Positions 20,557-29,449 of a stretch of DNA of 64,000 bases are shown one piece after another. The stretch covers positions 1 to 64,000 of the forward strand of contig UQHT01000006.1 in assembly GCA_900540875.1 (NCBI GenBank), written 5' to 3'. The stretch's first letter is position 1; each line of letters begins with the position of its first letter. The notes under the pieces were generated by a model. That model saw only the letters and a program-made list of their open reading frames with translations, was not told the DNA's origin and did no database searches. This DNA is from an uncultured Collinsella sp. GTDB taxonomy: Bacteria; Actinomycetota; Coriobacteriia; Coriobacteriales; Coriobacteriaceae. The position numbers and the translations under genes were made by a program.

Positions 20557-21197
20557 GACCTTTCCCGAACTTTCACAACGGCACCGTCGCGCATGCAGTA
20601 AACCCGATCGGCCAGTTCCTCGAGCACCTCTCCGTCATGGCTGGACAGAAGGACCTCACGACCCGTTGATGCCGCCATCGCCACAACGCGCTTGAGCATT
20701 TCAACGCCCGCTTCGTCGAGGGCATTCGTTGGCTCATCGAGAACAAGCAGCTTCGGCTTCTCCATAATTGCCGCAGCTATCCCCAGACGCTGCTTCATCC
20801 CAAGCGAGTATGCTCGGAACTTCTTTTTTTCGTCTGCATCGAGCCCCACGAGCCGCAGGGCAGAGCGAATGTCCTCGGGGGTGGCAACGCCCTTGATCTG
20901 AGCGATGAGCTTCAGATTGTCGTAGCCAGACAGATATCCCAAAAAGGAAGGCGCCTCGATCAACATCCCCAGACTCGGCGGGAACGAGATGTCCGCCCCA
21001 AGCCTTTGGCCATCGATAGAGATTTCGCCTTCGGTAGGCTTGATCAACCCGCAAACCGCTCGCATGAGCATGGTCTTACCCGAACCGTTTATCCCCTGAA
21101 GCCCGACCACAGTCCCAGGGTCAACCTCGATGGACACGTTGCGCAGGACATCGTTTTTACCCATGCGCTTCGATACGCCCCTTACGATCACACTCAT
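20553..21197 (-). CDS. ABC transporter ATPase (BcrA/LanF-like)
   Basis: Protein of 214 residues. Walker A is GINGSGKTML, the signature region is YSLGMKQRLGIA, Walker B is LLVLDEPTNALDEAG, and the switch is SSHD. YSLGMKQRLGIA is characteristic of ATPases that pair with ABC-2 type permeases in antimicrobial-peptide resistance or export. I chose the ATG at 21197, with GGGGGAC upstream. It overlaps the upstream permease stop by four bases. Confidence 0.9.
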   Translation of the reverse strand: MSVIVRGVSKRMGKNDVLRNVSIEVDPGTVVGLQGINGSGKTMLMRAVCGLIKPTEGEISIDGQRLGADISFPPSLGMLIEAPSFLGYLSGYDNLKLIAQIKGVATPEDIRSALRLVGLDADEKKKFRAYSLGMKQRLGIAAAIMEKPKLLVLDEPTNALDEAGVEMLKRVVAMAASTGREVLLSSHDGEVLEELADRVYCMRDGAVVKVRERS

Positions 21198-22030
21198 ATC
21201 TTGTCCCCCTTTTCTATAAGGTCGGCCCTTCGAAACCACAGTCCACCCAACGATAGGCATAACGACATAAGCCCAATTGATGACAAGACACTCGAGCCCG
21301 CCGCGATTCCCTCTTTGACAATTCCACCCCAGCGCAACAGCATCAAGGCGTTACCCAATAGCGCCCAATGTCGTGCATATGCCGAGCAGATCAGGTAGCT
21401 CATTAAAACCACAAACGAGACTGACGACCCAAGCACAAACCCAACCGCTGCCTGCGCAAACGCAAGCGCCTCAAAAGCAAATAAGAGACCTATGAAAAAC
21501 GGCAGCGCATCTGCCTCGGCAGCTTTGAGAAACCACGGCGCCAAATTAGCCAGTTGAAGCGACTCACCATGAATGACCGCGCTGAACGAGGAGCTCACCA
21601 CCAAGCTCCAAATCACAACAGAGCAAACCACCACGAGCAGTGAAAATGCCGTTACTGCCGCCACCAAGATAAAACGCGAGACCCACCAAAGGGTTCTTGC
21701 CCGGCATCGAACAAGCGCTTGCAAACCAAACCCGTGCAACGATTCGGTCGGATAGTCGAGTGTTGTATAGAGAATAAGCAGAATGAGAAATAGCCATCCT
21801 AGCGGAGGCACAAACATGACCCCGGGCCTAGGCTCAAACGGAGCAGATCCGGCAAACACGAGCGCAAGATTATCCGCAAACCCCAAGGTATCCGTTCTAA
21901 CCCCATACACAGAAGACAATCCGTAGGCGTACACCAAGTTCGCAACGGTCACTGCCGCAATTGCAATAAAAGTGATGATGTTCTTCTTCAAAACGGTCCT
22001 CAGGTCCGCGGCGACCAGCCTAAACAGCAT
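21194..22030 (-). CDS. ABC-2 type permease (second of two)
   Basis: Membrane protein of 278 residues with about six hydrophobic helices. The ATG at 22030 overlaps the stop of the previous permease (ATGA) and has AGGTGG upstream. It probably forms a heterodimer with the neighbouring permease, as in LanEG-type systems. Confidence 0.8.
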   Translation of the reverse strand: MLFRLVAADLRTVLKKNIITFIAIAAVTVANLVYAYGLSSVYGVRTDTLGFADNLALVFAGSAPFEPRPGVMFVPPLGWLFLILLILYTTLDYPTESLHGFGLQALVRCRARTLWWVSRFILVAAVTAFSLLVVVCSVVIWSLVVSSSFSAVIHGESLQLANLAPWFLKAAEADALPFFIGLLFAFEALAFAQAAVGFVLGSSVSFVVLMSYLICSAYARHWALLGNALMLLRWGGIVKEGIAAGSSVLSSIGLMSLCLSLGGLWFRRADLIEKGDKI

Positions 22031-22911
22031 CAGACCACCTCGCGTCTTTTCCACGCCCCAGAAAAAGCCAACGAAGCAAGGGTCAATAATATGATTTCCG
22101 CAAAACCGGCTCGAATGTCTGGCCAGTTATTCAGCGATTCCGACCTGATGCTGTTGAGGATATTGCAGTTAAACCCCACACAAGCCATTACGCCGAAGAT
22201 CCAGCCATTTGCAAAATGCCACGCAACCATTAGCAGATACGGGACAATTATCGCTTTGATTCTGCTACGAAACAAAATTGAGAAGCCAGTTACAGCCATG
22301 GATAAAGTCCCGAGCGTGACAGCATCGAACAGCGTGTATGCGAGCACATATGACAAAGGATGCGAATAAAATAGACCGGAGAAGTAGCTATGCAGGTAAA
22401 GTCCTACGTAAGTCGACTCATCGACCCGAGGAAGATACGCAGGAAAAAGCATCGAGACGATCAGGAAATTGACGAGCAGAGGAATGGCAGTCACTGTAAA
22501 CGCGGAGAGGAAAGCAGACAGCATCTTTACGTTCACGTACGCCTTTCTGGAAACGCGCGTGCATATCTGCATGTCATAACCACTCAAACGCTCAAAGAGA
22601 CACGACCAAGATCCAGCCAACATTGCAAGCAGGGGCAGTGCATAGAAAAACACCGACGCAGACAGTGGCGCGTTCGCGCTCACAACAATCCAGTTACCGA
22701 AGCTGCTTTCACGTGTTTGACCGAGATAATTTTCGGCTTGCACGCCAACGCCGTAACCAAAAGAAAGAAGGTTGTGGCGCTCTTTTTCCAAATTTGCCCA
22801 CGGCTCCAGCGCGGCAGCTATTGCAACTGCGACCGCAATCAAGAGAGCAAGGATAAAAGCTGGACGTCTAATCGTTTTCGACAGTTCGTATCTTGCGAGC
22901 TTTTGGTTCAT
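22030..22911 (-). CDS. ABC-2 type permease (first of two)
   Basis: Membrane protein of 293 residues with about six helices and a short cytoplasmic N terminus (NQKLARYELSKTIRRPAF). The ATG at 22911 has GGGGGAGGAGGA upstream. It is 54 bases downstream of the secreted-protein gene. Confidence 0.8.
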   Translation of the reverse strand: MNQKLARYELSKTIRRPAFILALLIAVAVAIAAALEPWANLEKERHNLLSFGYGVGVQAENYLGQTRESSFGNWIVVSANAPLSASVFFYALPLLAMLAGSWSCLFERLSGYDMQICTRVSRKAYVNVKMLSAFLSAFTVTAIPLLVNFLIVSMLFPAYLPRVDESTYVGLYLHSYFSGLFYSHPLSYVLAYTLFDAVTLGTLSMAVTGFSILFRSRIKAIIVPYLLMVAWHFANGWIFGVMACVGFNCNILNSIRSESLNNWPDIRAGFAEIILLTLASLAFSGAWKRREVV

Positions 22912-22965
22912 ACGTCCTCCTCCCCCTTCCGACCCAGAAAGCCAGAAGGGAGCCATTTCAAACAA

Positions 22966-23478
22966 CTATGCGGGAAGCTTGTGGAAATGCCCGACGCAGT
23001 CGGGGCTCCATACGCCAATAACAGTGCCGTAGCCAGACTCCGCCCATGCAGTCAGTCGCGCCGCAGATCGCCCGTTCTCACGGACGAGGTTATACATTTC
23101 CCACTGTCCCTTGTGATTCGAACGATACGTTCCCTGAGTACAATTCATGCTGCCGCTACCGCTTGTGTTATACGCACCGTCTGTATATAACCGAAGCGGA
23201 TTTCCCGTATGGCCCTGGATATCCAGATAGAGCGATGAGGAATCATCCTTTTGACGGTAGCCAGTTGCACTCGTCCCGGCACATTGAAAACTAAATGCCT
23301 TATCGGCATTGTTCGTACAGGTCGTAATTCCCGTATCGGCGTTTTGAGTAATGCTGGAAACCTGAGAGGTGTCAAACTCCTCTTGTGCAAACGATGCAGC
23401 GGGAACCCCTAGGGACAGACCAGCTGCAATCACCAAGCCGACTCCGATTCGAGCAATAGCGCTCCTTGGCTTAATCAT
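22966..23478 (-). CDS. Secreted protein, possible bacteriocin-like factor
   Basis: Protein of 170 residues with a clear signal peptide (MIKPRSAIARIGVGLVIAAG..., cleavage near AASFA). The mature ~135 residues contain four cysteines and many Gly, Ser, Tyr and Trp residues, ending in YGTVIGVWSPDCVGHFHKLPA. The ATG at 23478 follows GGAGAAGG. It is the first gene of a set with two permeases and an ATPase, directly behind a LuxR-type regulator gene. This layout recalls secreted bacteriocin loci with dedicated ABC immunity, but I do not recognise the sequence family. Confidence 0.65.
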   Translation of the reverse strand: MIKPRSAIARIGVGLVIAAGLSLGVPAASFAQEEFDTSQVSSITQNADTGITTCTNNADKAFSFQCAGTSATGYRQKDDSSSLYLDIQGHTGNPLRLYTDGAYNTSGSGSMNCTQGTYRSNHKGQWEMYNLVRENGRSAARLTAWAESGYGTVIGVWSPDCVGHFHKLPA

Positions 23479-23587
23479 GGCCTTCTCCAATCAAAAGCGG
23501 TTAACAATGCGTCGACGCACGGCAACCTTCGCATGAATAGAGAAAGATGTCTGTAAACACCCGCTATTGAGTTGATTGCTCAGGCGT

Positions 23588-25723
23588 TTACACGTTATTT
23601 ACCTGCGATAACAATAAAATTAGCTCCGCCTTATTCTTGATCTTCAACTGGCGGTAAGATGCAGACCGCAGCGCTTGCACCGTAGATGCAGCGTAACCGA
23701 CATCCTCCGCAATGGCCTTTGTCGTTGCCCCCTCTGCCGTCATCAGCAAAATTTGCGACTGAACATCAGAAAGGGAGCGCGACGTAAGCAGGGCCAGCTG
23801 GCGCACGCGGGCCGTTTCGGTGGACCCGTTCGCCCGGTACTCCAAGACGGCCTTCTCGTCCTCAACCGAGCGGGCGAGCGCGATGTGCGTAACGAACATG
23901 GGCACAGACCAGCAAACAATCACCGTTGCCACGACGACATTGACAGCCGAACTTTGCCCCAACAACGACGCGAGGAACAACGGCTCGAAAACCGTCAGAT
24001 CCTGCACCATATTGAGCAAGACAGCCCAAACAGGAGCCGTCGCCCCGAAGCAAAGCATCCATATCCCAAGCATTTTGCGCTGCGGACAGCTTCGCATCAC
24101 TATATATGTGAGCAGCACCCCCGTCAGCACCGCAAGTCCATGGATTCGCCCCCTAGCGACCGCATAGATTAAGGCAACCATGCCCATTGACACCAACGGC
24201 ACGATAGCCCGAGCATGGGCATGCACCTTAAACGGACGCAGCCCAACAGCGAGCGAAGCCGTAGACGCCACGCCGCAAAACAGGACCGGCACAGCCATCA
24301 ACGGAACGCGTATGCACATCAATGCCGCGATATAGATAAAAGACCATTCCACAGCAGATAGCACCGCCCATACGTACGGGCTTCCGAGCCAAATCGCTTC
24401 ACCCGCTCTATCCAGCGCAGCGCCACGATTCGCTTTTCCACCCGCGTAGCGTAGCGACAGAAGCAGTCCGAGACCCAATGCGTAGCTTAAGAGGGAAAAG
24501 GCGACAGCCCGCGAAACACCGGACCCCCAATCGCTATCCGCCATTACCAAGGGCCCCGCCGCAAGGAGGATAAAGAATAATGTGAGCAGGTATCGAAACA
24601 GCCGGCGCGTTCGAGCTGATGCCACTATATCGTCAGCATGCCGCTGCGGTAGCTCATGCCCTACAGTATCGCCCTCACCCGCAAACAGCGCCACGAGCTC
24701 GCGTGAGCCCGCAACCGACGCCTTCCCGTATGCTCGGTGAAGCGTTGTTCTCACCGTCGATGGCTTCGTATCCGTCTCCTTGGCAATTTCCGCCGGCGTT
24801 TTCCCTTTGAGCAGCAGTCGAACAAACTGCTCTTCTCTAGGCGACAGGGCAGGGGAAAACACCCCCGCATCGAATGTGTCGGACGCACAGGCGATATCCG
24901 AATTGTTGTCCCGTTTCCCCCTTAGCAACATGCATACGAAGGCAGCAGCGATAACGGACCCCATCGCCAGCAATGCAATGACCACGGCATCGCTTGCGAA
25001 GTATGCCGCCTCAACAGCCGGAATAAGACCAATAGGAACTGCTACGAGCACAGAACAGGCAAACACGTCGCGCCGCCCATGGCCAAAGGCACGAGGGCGG
25101 CAAAACGGCGGGGCCACAGTCAATGCGAGATAGACCAACGGAATTAAAAGCGCAAGGCCAATTGACGCGGCCGTTACAGGGGGCATCCCCCATGGCTCGG
25201 GAACGACTCTCCATGAAACTCGACAGCAAAACAGCAGGCAAGACATGACGGCTATTGTTTCTGTAAAAATCGCGTCCTGCGGGTGACGAGTTTCCCTTTC
25301 GTCAGTCCGTGTCGACCTCTGCGTCAAAGGAGAGTCCGCCGTGCCCCAAATAACATATGAGAGAAGCAGCGACCCAACAAAGCACGAGACACACGAAACG
25401 CCATGTAACAACCAAATCGGTGCAAACACGATTGGAATAGAGTCTCCGCGAGCATAGAAAGCCAGGTCGGCCCATTCGGGAACCGTTGCAATAACACCAA
25501 GGAAAACACCGATGGCACCGAGATGCCTCGGCCTTCTCATTCCCCCCTTGCATAGCGCAGCACCATGAACAAACGCCGCGAGGCATGCGCCCAGGATAAC
25601 GAGCCAGGTCATTGCACCTGACGCTAGGCCGATTGAAGATGAAAACCGGTGATAAGGGGTGACCGCCATTACGACAAGCGCAATGGCGCAGGCAAATGTA
25701 GCAGAACGGCGGGAAAAGAGCAT
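23588..25723 (-). CDS. Membrane LuxR-family regulator with two helix-turn-helix domains
   Basis: Protein of 711 residues. About a dozen hydrophobic helices occur in two blocks. Between them, near residues 300-345, lies a LuxR-type HTH (LSPREEQFVRLLLKGKTPAEIAKETDTKPSTVRTTL). A second, C-terminal HTH occupies about 645-711 (SLSDVQSQILLMTAEGATTKAIAEDVGYAASTVQAL). Large membrane LuxR proteins are common in Coriobacteriia, usually with one C-terminal HTH, so this looks like a tandem duplication of the whole module. I chose the ATG at 25723 with GGAGG upstream. It probably controls the downstream secreted-protein/ABC set. Confidence 0.85.
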   Translation of the reverse strand: MLFSRRSATFACAIALVVMAVTPYHRFSSSIGLASGAMTWLVILGACLAAFVHGAALCKGGMRRPRHLGAIGVFLGVIATVPEWADLAFYARGDSIPIVFAPIWLLHGVSCVSCFVGSLLLSYVIWGTADSPLTQRSTRTDERETRHPQDAIFTETIAVMSCLLFCCRVSWRVVPEPWGMPPVTAASIGLALLIPLVYLALTVAPPFCRPRAFGHGRRDVFACSVLVAVPIGLIPAVEAAYFASDAVVIALLAMGSVIAAAFVCMLLRGKRDNNSDIACASDTFDAGVFSPALSPREEQFVRLLLKGKTPAEIAKETDTKPSTVRTTLHRAYGKASVAGSRELVALFAGEGDTVGHELPQRHADDIVASARTRRLFRYLLTLFFILLAAGPLVMADSDWGSGVSRAVAFSLLSYALGLGLLLSLRYAGGKANRGAALDRAGEAIWLGSPYVWAVLSAVEWSFIYIAALMCIRVPLMAVPVLFCGVASTASLAVGLRPFKVHAHARAIVPLVSMGMVALIYAVARGRIHGLAVLTGVLLTYIVMRSCPQRKMLGIWMLCFGATAPVWAVLLNMVQDLTVFEPLFLASLLGQSSAVNVVVATVIVCWSVPMFVTHIALARSVEDEKAVLEYRANGSTETARVRQLALLTSRSLSDVQSQILLMTAEGATTKAIAEDVGYAASTVQALRSASYRQLKIKNKAELILLLSQVNNV

Positions 25724-26162
25724 ACGGCCTCCATAGCGTGTCATTATATCGCTCGAGCCGCTCGTTTATCTCTGTTCTCACACCAGCCAGCATCAATGAT
25801 TCAGGCGAACTCCAATCCGCGCCAGATCACGGTCCGGCTTTTGTTCGCAGTCCCCACATCAAAGCGGGATGCGGTTTCCTTTTGGACGCCGGTTCGGAAA
25901 GCGCATCCCGTTCCAGGGCAATATTCTGGGATGCAGTTTCCGCAGCCCACCCCATTTGGAAAGCGCATCCCATAATTTGGCTGAAAACTGAGATGCGCTT
26001 TCCAAACGAGCCGAAACGGGCCGAATCGATCGGGCCACCTCGCATCCCGCTATCCTCGCCATCTGCCCGAGCGTGCTACACTAGCAGCATCTATGCCACC
26101 GCGAACGGCTCGGCCCCGCGCCCGCCGCTCGCAAACGAACTTTAAACGCACGAGGGTTGGCC
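25724..26162. other. Intergenic region with a short-motif repeat array
   Basis: About 440 bases with no gene. It contains the repeat array at 25866-26048. Promoters of the divergent genes on either side must lie here, but I see no clear consensus. Confidence 0.5.
25866..26048. repeat. Intergenic array of GGGATGC-N2-TTTCC motifs in both orientations
   Basis: At least six copies of GGGATGCGGTTTCC or its complement GGAAAGCGCATCCC occur within 183 bases, alternating in orientation and separated by spacers of 20-40 bases. A diverged array of the same kind lies at 50367-50565. The alternating orientation could form stem-loops. This looks like a dispersed intergenic repeat family. Confidence 0.65.
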
Positions 26163-28016
26163 ATGCCGCTTTTCTCGCAACATACCGCCCGGTTCTCGCC
26201 GGACGTTCCTTTGGAGGGCACCAGCTCTCGCGAGCTGCTCAAGCGGTACCAGCCGCTCGAGACACTTGCGACCGGCGGTTTTGGCTCCATCGAGATCTGC
26301 CGCGACACGCACCTGCGCCGCCGCGTCGCCATTAAACGCATCCCCCTTATCAACGGTGCCGGCATGCCCGCTAGCGACATCATGGATGTCCTGCGCGAGG
26401 CGCACACTGCCGCCATGCTTCAACATCCCAACATCGTGCAGGTTATCGACTTTACGCACGACACAGCCTATGCCTACCTGGTTATGGAATATGTCGATGG
26501 CATGTCGCTGGCCGAGTTTTTGCACCGCGCGGACGGCCACTCACTTACCTTTGACGAGGCCGCGGCCATTGCCGATGCCCTGGGCCAGGCGCTCACCTTC
26601 GCCCACAGTAATGGCGTACTCCACCTGGACATTAAGCCCGCCAACGTGCTCATCGACCACTCGGGCAATGTAAAGCTCACCGACTTTGGCATGGCGCGAC
26701 TGTCGTCTGCCGGTGGCTTTGGCGGCTCACGCGGCGGCACCATCGGCTACATGCCGCCCGAGCAGCTCGATATCGAGACCGGCACGGTCGACGAGCGCGC
26801 CGATGTCTTTGCCCTCGCCTGTGTGATCTACGAGGGCCTGTGCGGCAGCGCTCCCTTTATGGCGGCCACGCCCGCCGACTCGCTCGGCCGCATCATCGGC
26901 GGCGCCACCTATCCCAGCGAGCTGATACCACACTTTCCCCCGGGAGCCGAGGCCGCGCTCATGAGCGCGCTCTCCCCCATGCCGCAGGACCGCCCCAACA
27001 GCATCGAGGCATTTTGTGACCAGCTGCTCGCCGGCTTGGGCAGCGTGCGCGAAGGCCGTCGCAGCCTGGAGCAAATGGTTGGCGAACTTTCGGATGACGA
27101 GCAGGAGCTCGACGATATCGAGCCGTCGCACTACGAGGACGACGCCATCGAGGTCGACCCCGCACTCGGCTGGGCGGGCACGCGCTGGAGCCATGCGCGC
27201 GACTACACCATGCGCGCTATCTCGGCGCTAACGTGCGGCACCTTTAGCTTTTTGCTGATGCAAACGGCCGGGGTCGCGGCGCTTCCCGGCCTGGTCATTG
27301 CGGCCATCGCGATCGGAGCGGCGGCTGGCCTGGCCCCCCAGATTGGCTCGGCCATCTCGGCTGTGGGCTTTTTGGTGCTCATGGCCAACGCCACCATGCA
27401 GGCACAGGGCATCCTGTCGATGCTGCCCGTCGCGGTGATCTTTGCTGCCGCCATGTCCGGTTGGTGGATCGCCTGGGGTCGCACCGAGGCTGCCGCGAGC
27501 GCCGCGCTCACCTGTGCACTCGCGCTTGGCTGTCTGACCGGCAATACCTTCCTGGCAGCTGGGGTCGCCGCCGGCGTCGCGTCATTTTGGCTCGGCCCGG
27601 CAAGCGCCGCCGCGGCAACGGGCATGGGCGCGCTTTTTGCCCGTCTGGCCACGATCGCGCTTTCAGCCGAAGGCGTGCTGGGGCTCGGTAACGTTGCCGC
27701 AGCGCTGGGAGACCCGCTCCTTTGGGCTGCCTTTGTGCTGGTCGCGGCAACTGCCGCAGCATCATCCGCGTTGCTCAATGCCCATGCCAAGCGTGCCGAT
27801 CAGGGATCAAACCTTGCCGCAATCGCCGCCATCGCCGTCACCGGCATCGGCTGCGCAGCGGCGTCCTGTCTTGCACACCATATGGAAATTGCCAGCCTTG
27901 CAGCCGCGGTCATCGCCAAGGCGGCGGTTGCGGGAATCCTATCCTCTATAATCGTTGGGATATGCCTATATTTGCTCGGATACCAAAGAACCTATACGGA
28001 GAGTGATCTTTCGTGA
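26163..28016 (+). CDS. Ser/Thr protein kinase with polytopic membrane domain
   Basis: Protein of 617 residues. The kinase domain has TGGFGSIE near residue 37, VAIKRI, a catalytic loop HLDIKPANVLI near 153 (Leu-Asp in place of Arg-Asp) and DFGMAR near 174. From about residue 350 the protein has many hydrophobic helices, and it lacks PASTA repeats. The HRD arginine is replaced by leucine, which is typical of kinases not activated by loop phosphorylation. I prefer the ATG at 26163, six bases behind GAGGG, over the TTG at 26157. Its stop overlaps the next start (GTGA). First gene of the wall-growth signalling operon. Confidence 0.9.
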   Translation: MPLFSQHTARFSPDVPLEGTSSRELLKRYQPLETLATGGFGSIEICRDTHLRRRVAIKRIPLINGAGMPASDIMDVLREAHTAAMLQHPNIVQVIDFTHDTAYAYLVMEYVDGMSLAEFLHRADGHSLTFDEAAAIADALGQALTFAHSNGVLHLDIKPANVLIDHSGNVKLTDFGMARLSSAGGFGGSRGGTIGYMPPEQLDIETGTVDERADVFALACVIYEGLCGSAPFMAATPADSLGRIIGGATYPSELIPHFPPGAEAALMSALSPMPQDRPNSIEAFCDQLLAGLGSVREGRRSLEQMVGELSDDEQELDDIEPSHYEDDAIEVDPALGWAGTRWSHARDYTMRAISALTCGTFSFLLMQTAGVAALPGLVIAAIAIGAAAGLAPQIGSAISAVGFLVLMANATMQAQGILSMLPVAVIFAAAMSGWWIAWGRTEAAASAALTCALALGCLTGNTFLAAGVAAGVASFWLGPASAAAATGMGALFARLATIALSAEGVLGLGNVAAALGDPLLWAAFVLVAATAAASSALLNAHAKRADQGSNLAAIAAIAVTGIGCAAASCLAHHMEIASLAAAVIAKAAVAGILSSIIVGICLYLLGYQRTYTESDLS

Positions 28017-29026
28017 ACTTCCTGAACATCTTCGAGGACCACGTGGCCGGCATCTTCGGTGCCACCCGTGCCCCGTTCTCCTTTAAGAAGCTTGCCAAGC
28101 AGGCCGCTCGCGACATGGAGGATCAGACTCTGGTGATCAATGGCGTCAACACGGCGCCGGCACTCTATACCATCCTGATCGCCGCCGACGACGACCCCAT
28201 GCTCGCCCCGTTCTACCCCGAGCTTTCGCGCGAGGTCCGCGAGTTCGTGAAGGCGCAGGCCGAAAAGCGCCGTTATGTCTTTGTCGGCGAGCCCCTCGTG
28301 CGCTTTATGATCGATCCGCAGCTGCGTGCCGGCAAGTTCTCGGTCTTTGCCGAGAACGTCGATGCCCCCACGCTCGGCCGCCTGTACGAAGAAGAGCGCG
28401 CCTATCAAAACGGTCTGGGCCAAAACAACTCCGCGGCAAGCCGTGCCGCCAGCGCCCCGCGCGCCGGCCAGCAGCAGTTTGCTGCCCCGCAGCAGCAGCG
28501 CCCCGCCGCCATGCCCCAGCAGCAGCCGACGCCTCGTGCCGCCGCTCCCGACCCGCTTGCCGTAGCAGATCCCTTCGCGCCTAGCGTCCCCGACCCCGCC
28601 GCAGCACCCATCCCGGTGCCGCAGACCGTCTCGCGCGACGCGCTTGCCGGCATGGGCGGAGCCGCCGCGACCGGTGCCGCCGTGGGCCTAGGCGCCGCAG
28701 CCGGTATCGCCTCCAACATGGCGAGCACTCGCGCCCCGCAGCGCCCGCTCGCCCAGCTCGTCGACGTCGTGAGCGGCGAGAGCCATAGCATCACCTCCGC
28801 ACAGGTGACCATCGGTCGCGAGCGCTCAGTTTCCGACATTGCCCTGCGCGACCCCAACGTGTCGCGCCGCCACGCCCAGCTCACCTTTACGGGCTCGGAT
28901 TGGTCGATCGAGGACCTCAATTCCACCAACGGCACACTCGTCAACAACCGCCGCATTACGCGCTGCCCGCTGCGCAACGGCGATCTGCTGACGTTTGGCC
29001 TGAGTACCTTTGAATTTAGGGGATAG
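28013..29026 (+). CDS. fhaA: FhaA-like protein (DUF3662 and FHA domains)
   Basis: Protein of 337 residues. The N-terminal ~125 residues match DUF3662 (MNFLNIFEDHVAGIFG..., FVGEPLVRFMIDPQL). A Gln/Pro/Ala-rich linker follows. The C-terminal FHA domain is near 255-337 (TIGRERSVSDIALRDPNVSRRHAQL, DLNSTNGTLVNNRR). In mycobacteria FhaA binds phosphorylated partners in peptidoglycan synthesis under PknB control. The GTG start overlaps the preceding kinase gene. Confidence 0.9.
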   Translation: MNFLNIFEDHVAGIFGATRAPFSFKKLAKQAARDMEDQTLVINGVNTAPALYTILIAADDDPMLAPFYPELSREVREFVKAQAEKRRYVFVGEPLVRFMIDPQLRAGKFSVFAENVDAPTLGRLYEEERAYQNGLGQNNSAASRAASAPRAGQQQFAAPQQQRPAAMPQQQPTPRAAAPDPLAVADPFAPSVPDPAAAPIPVPQTVSRDALAGMGGAAATGAAVGLGAAAGIASNMASTRAPQRPLAQLVDVVSGESHSITSAQVTIGRERSVSDIALRDPNVSRRHAQLTFTGSDWSIEDLNSTNGTLVNNRRITRCPLRNGDLLTFGLSTFEFRG

Positions 29027-29032
29027 TCGCTT

Positions 29033-29449
29033 ATGAACATCGATATCGTCCTTTTTGCAGGCCGCATCGTCCTGGTCGCCCTGCTCTATATCTTCCTGTT
29101 CGCCGTCATGAAGACCGGCGTGGGACTTGTGCGCGGACAGCGCCGCGACTCGGCTATCTGGACGATCGATGTGGACAAGGGCCCGCGCGGTATCCGCGGC
29201 ATCCACGTAGACATGCTCGGCCCCGTCATCGTCGGTCGCTCGCCATCTTCGGACATCTGCATCAACGAACCATTCGTCTCGGCCTCGCATGCGCGCTTTT
29301 CGCTGCAGGGCCCGGCGCTCATCATCGAGGACCTCAACTCGCTTAACGGCACGCTCGTCAACGGCCGCCAGCTTGTGGAGCCCGCAACGCTGCGCGAGGG
29401 CGACGAAGTCCAGATTGGCGACGTGGTCATGAAGGTGAACCGTCGATGA
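29033..29449 (+). CDS. fhaB: FhaB-like membrane FHA protein
   Basis: Protein of 138 residues. One N-terminal membrane helix (IVLFAGRIVLVALLYIFLFAVM) is followed by an FHA domain (VGRSPSSDICINEPFVSASHARF, DLNSLNGTLVNGR). It matches the small FHA protein of the actinobacterial pstP-rodA-pbpA-pknB locus. It begins six bases after fhaA and overlaps the phosphatase start by four bases. Confidence 0.9.
   Translation: MNIDIVLFAGRIVLVALLYIFLFAVMKTGVGLVRGQRRDSAIWTIDVDKGPRGIRGIHVDMLGPVIVGRSPSSDICINEPFVSASHARFSLQGPALIIEDLNSLNGTLVNGRQLVEPATLREGDEVQIGDVVMKVNRR

Noticed and set aside
25866..26048. CRISPR array in the intergenic region
   Set aside because: The repeats are 14 bases, alternate in orientation and have irregular spacing.
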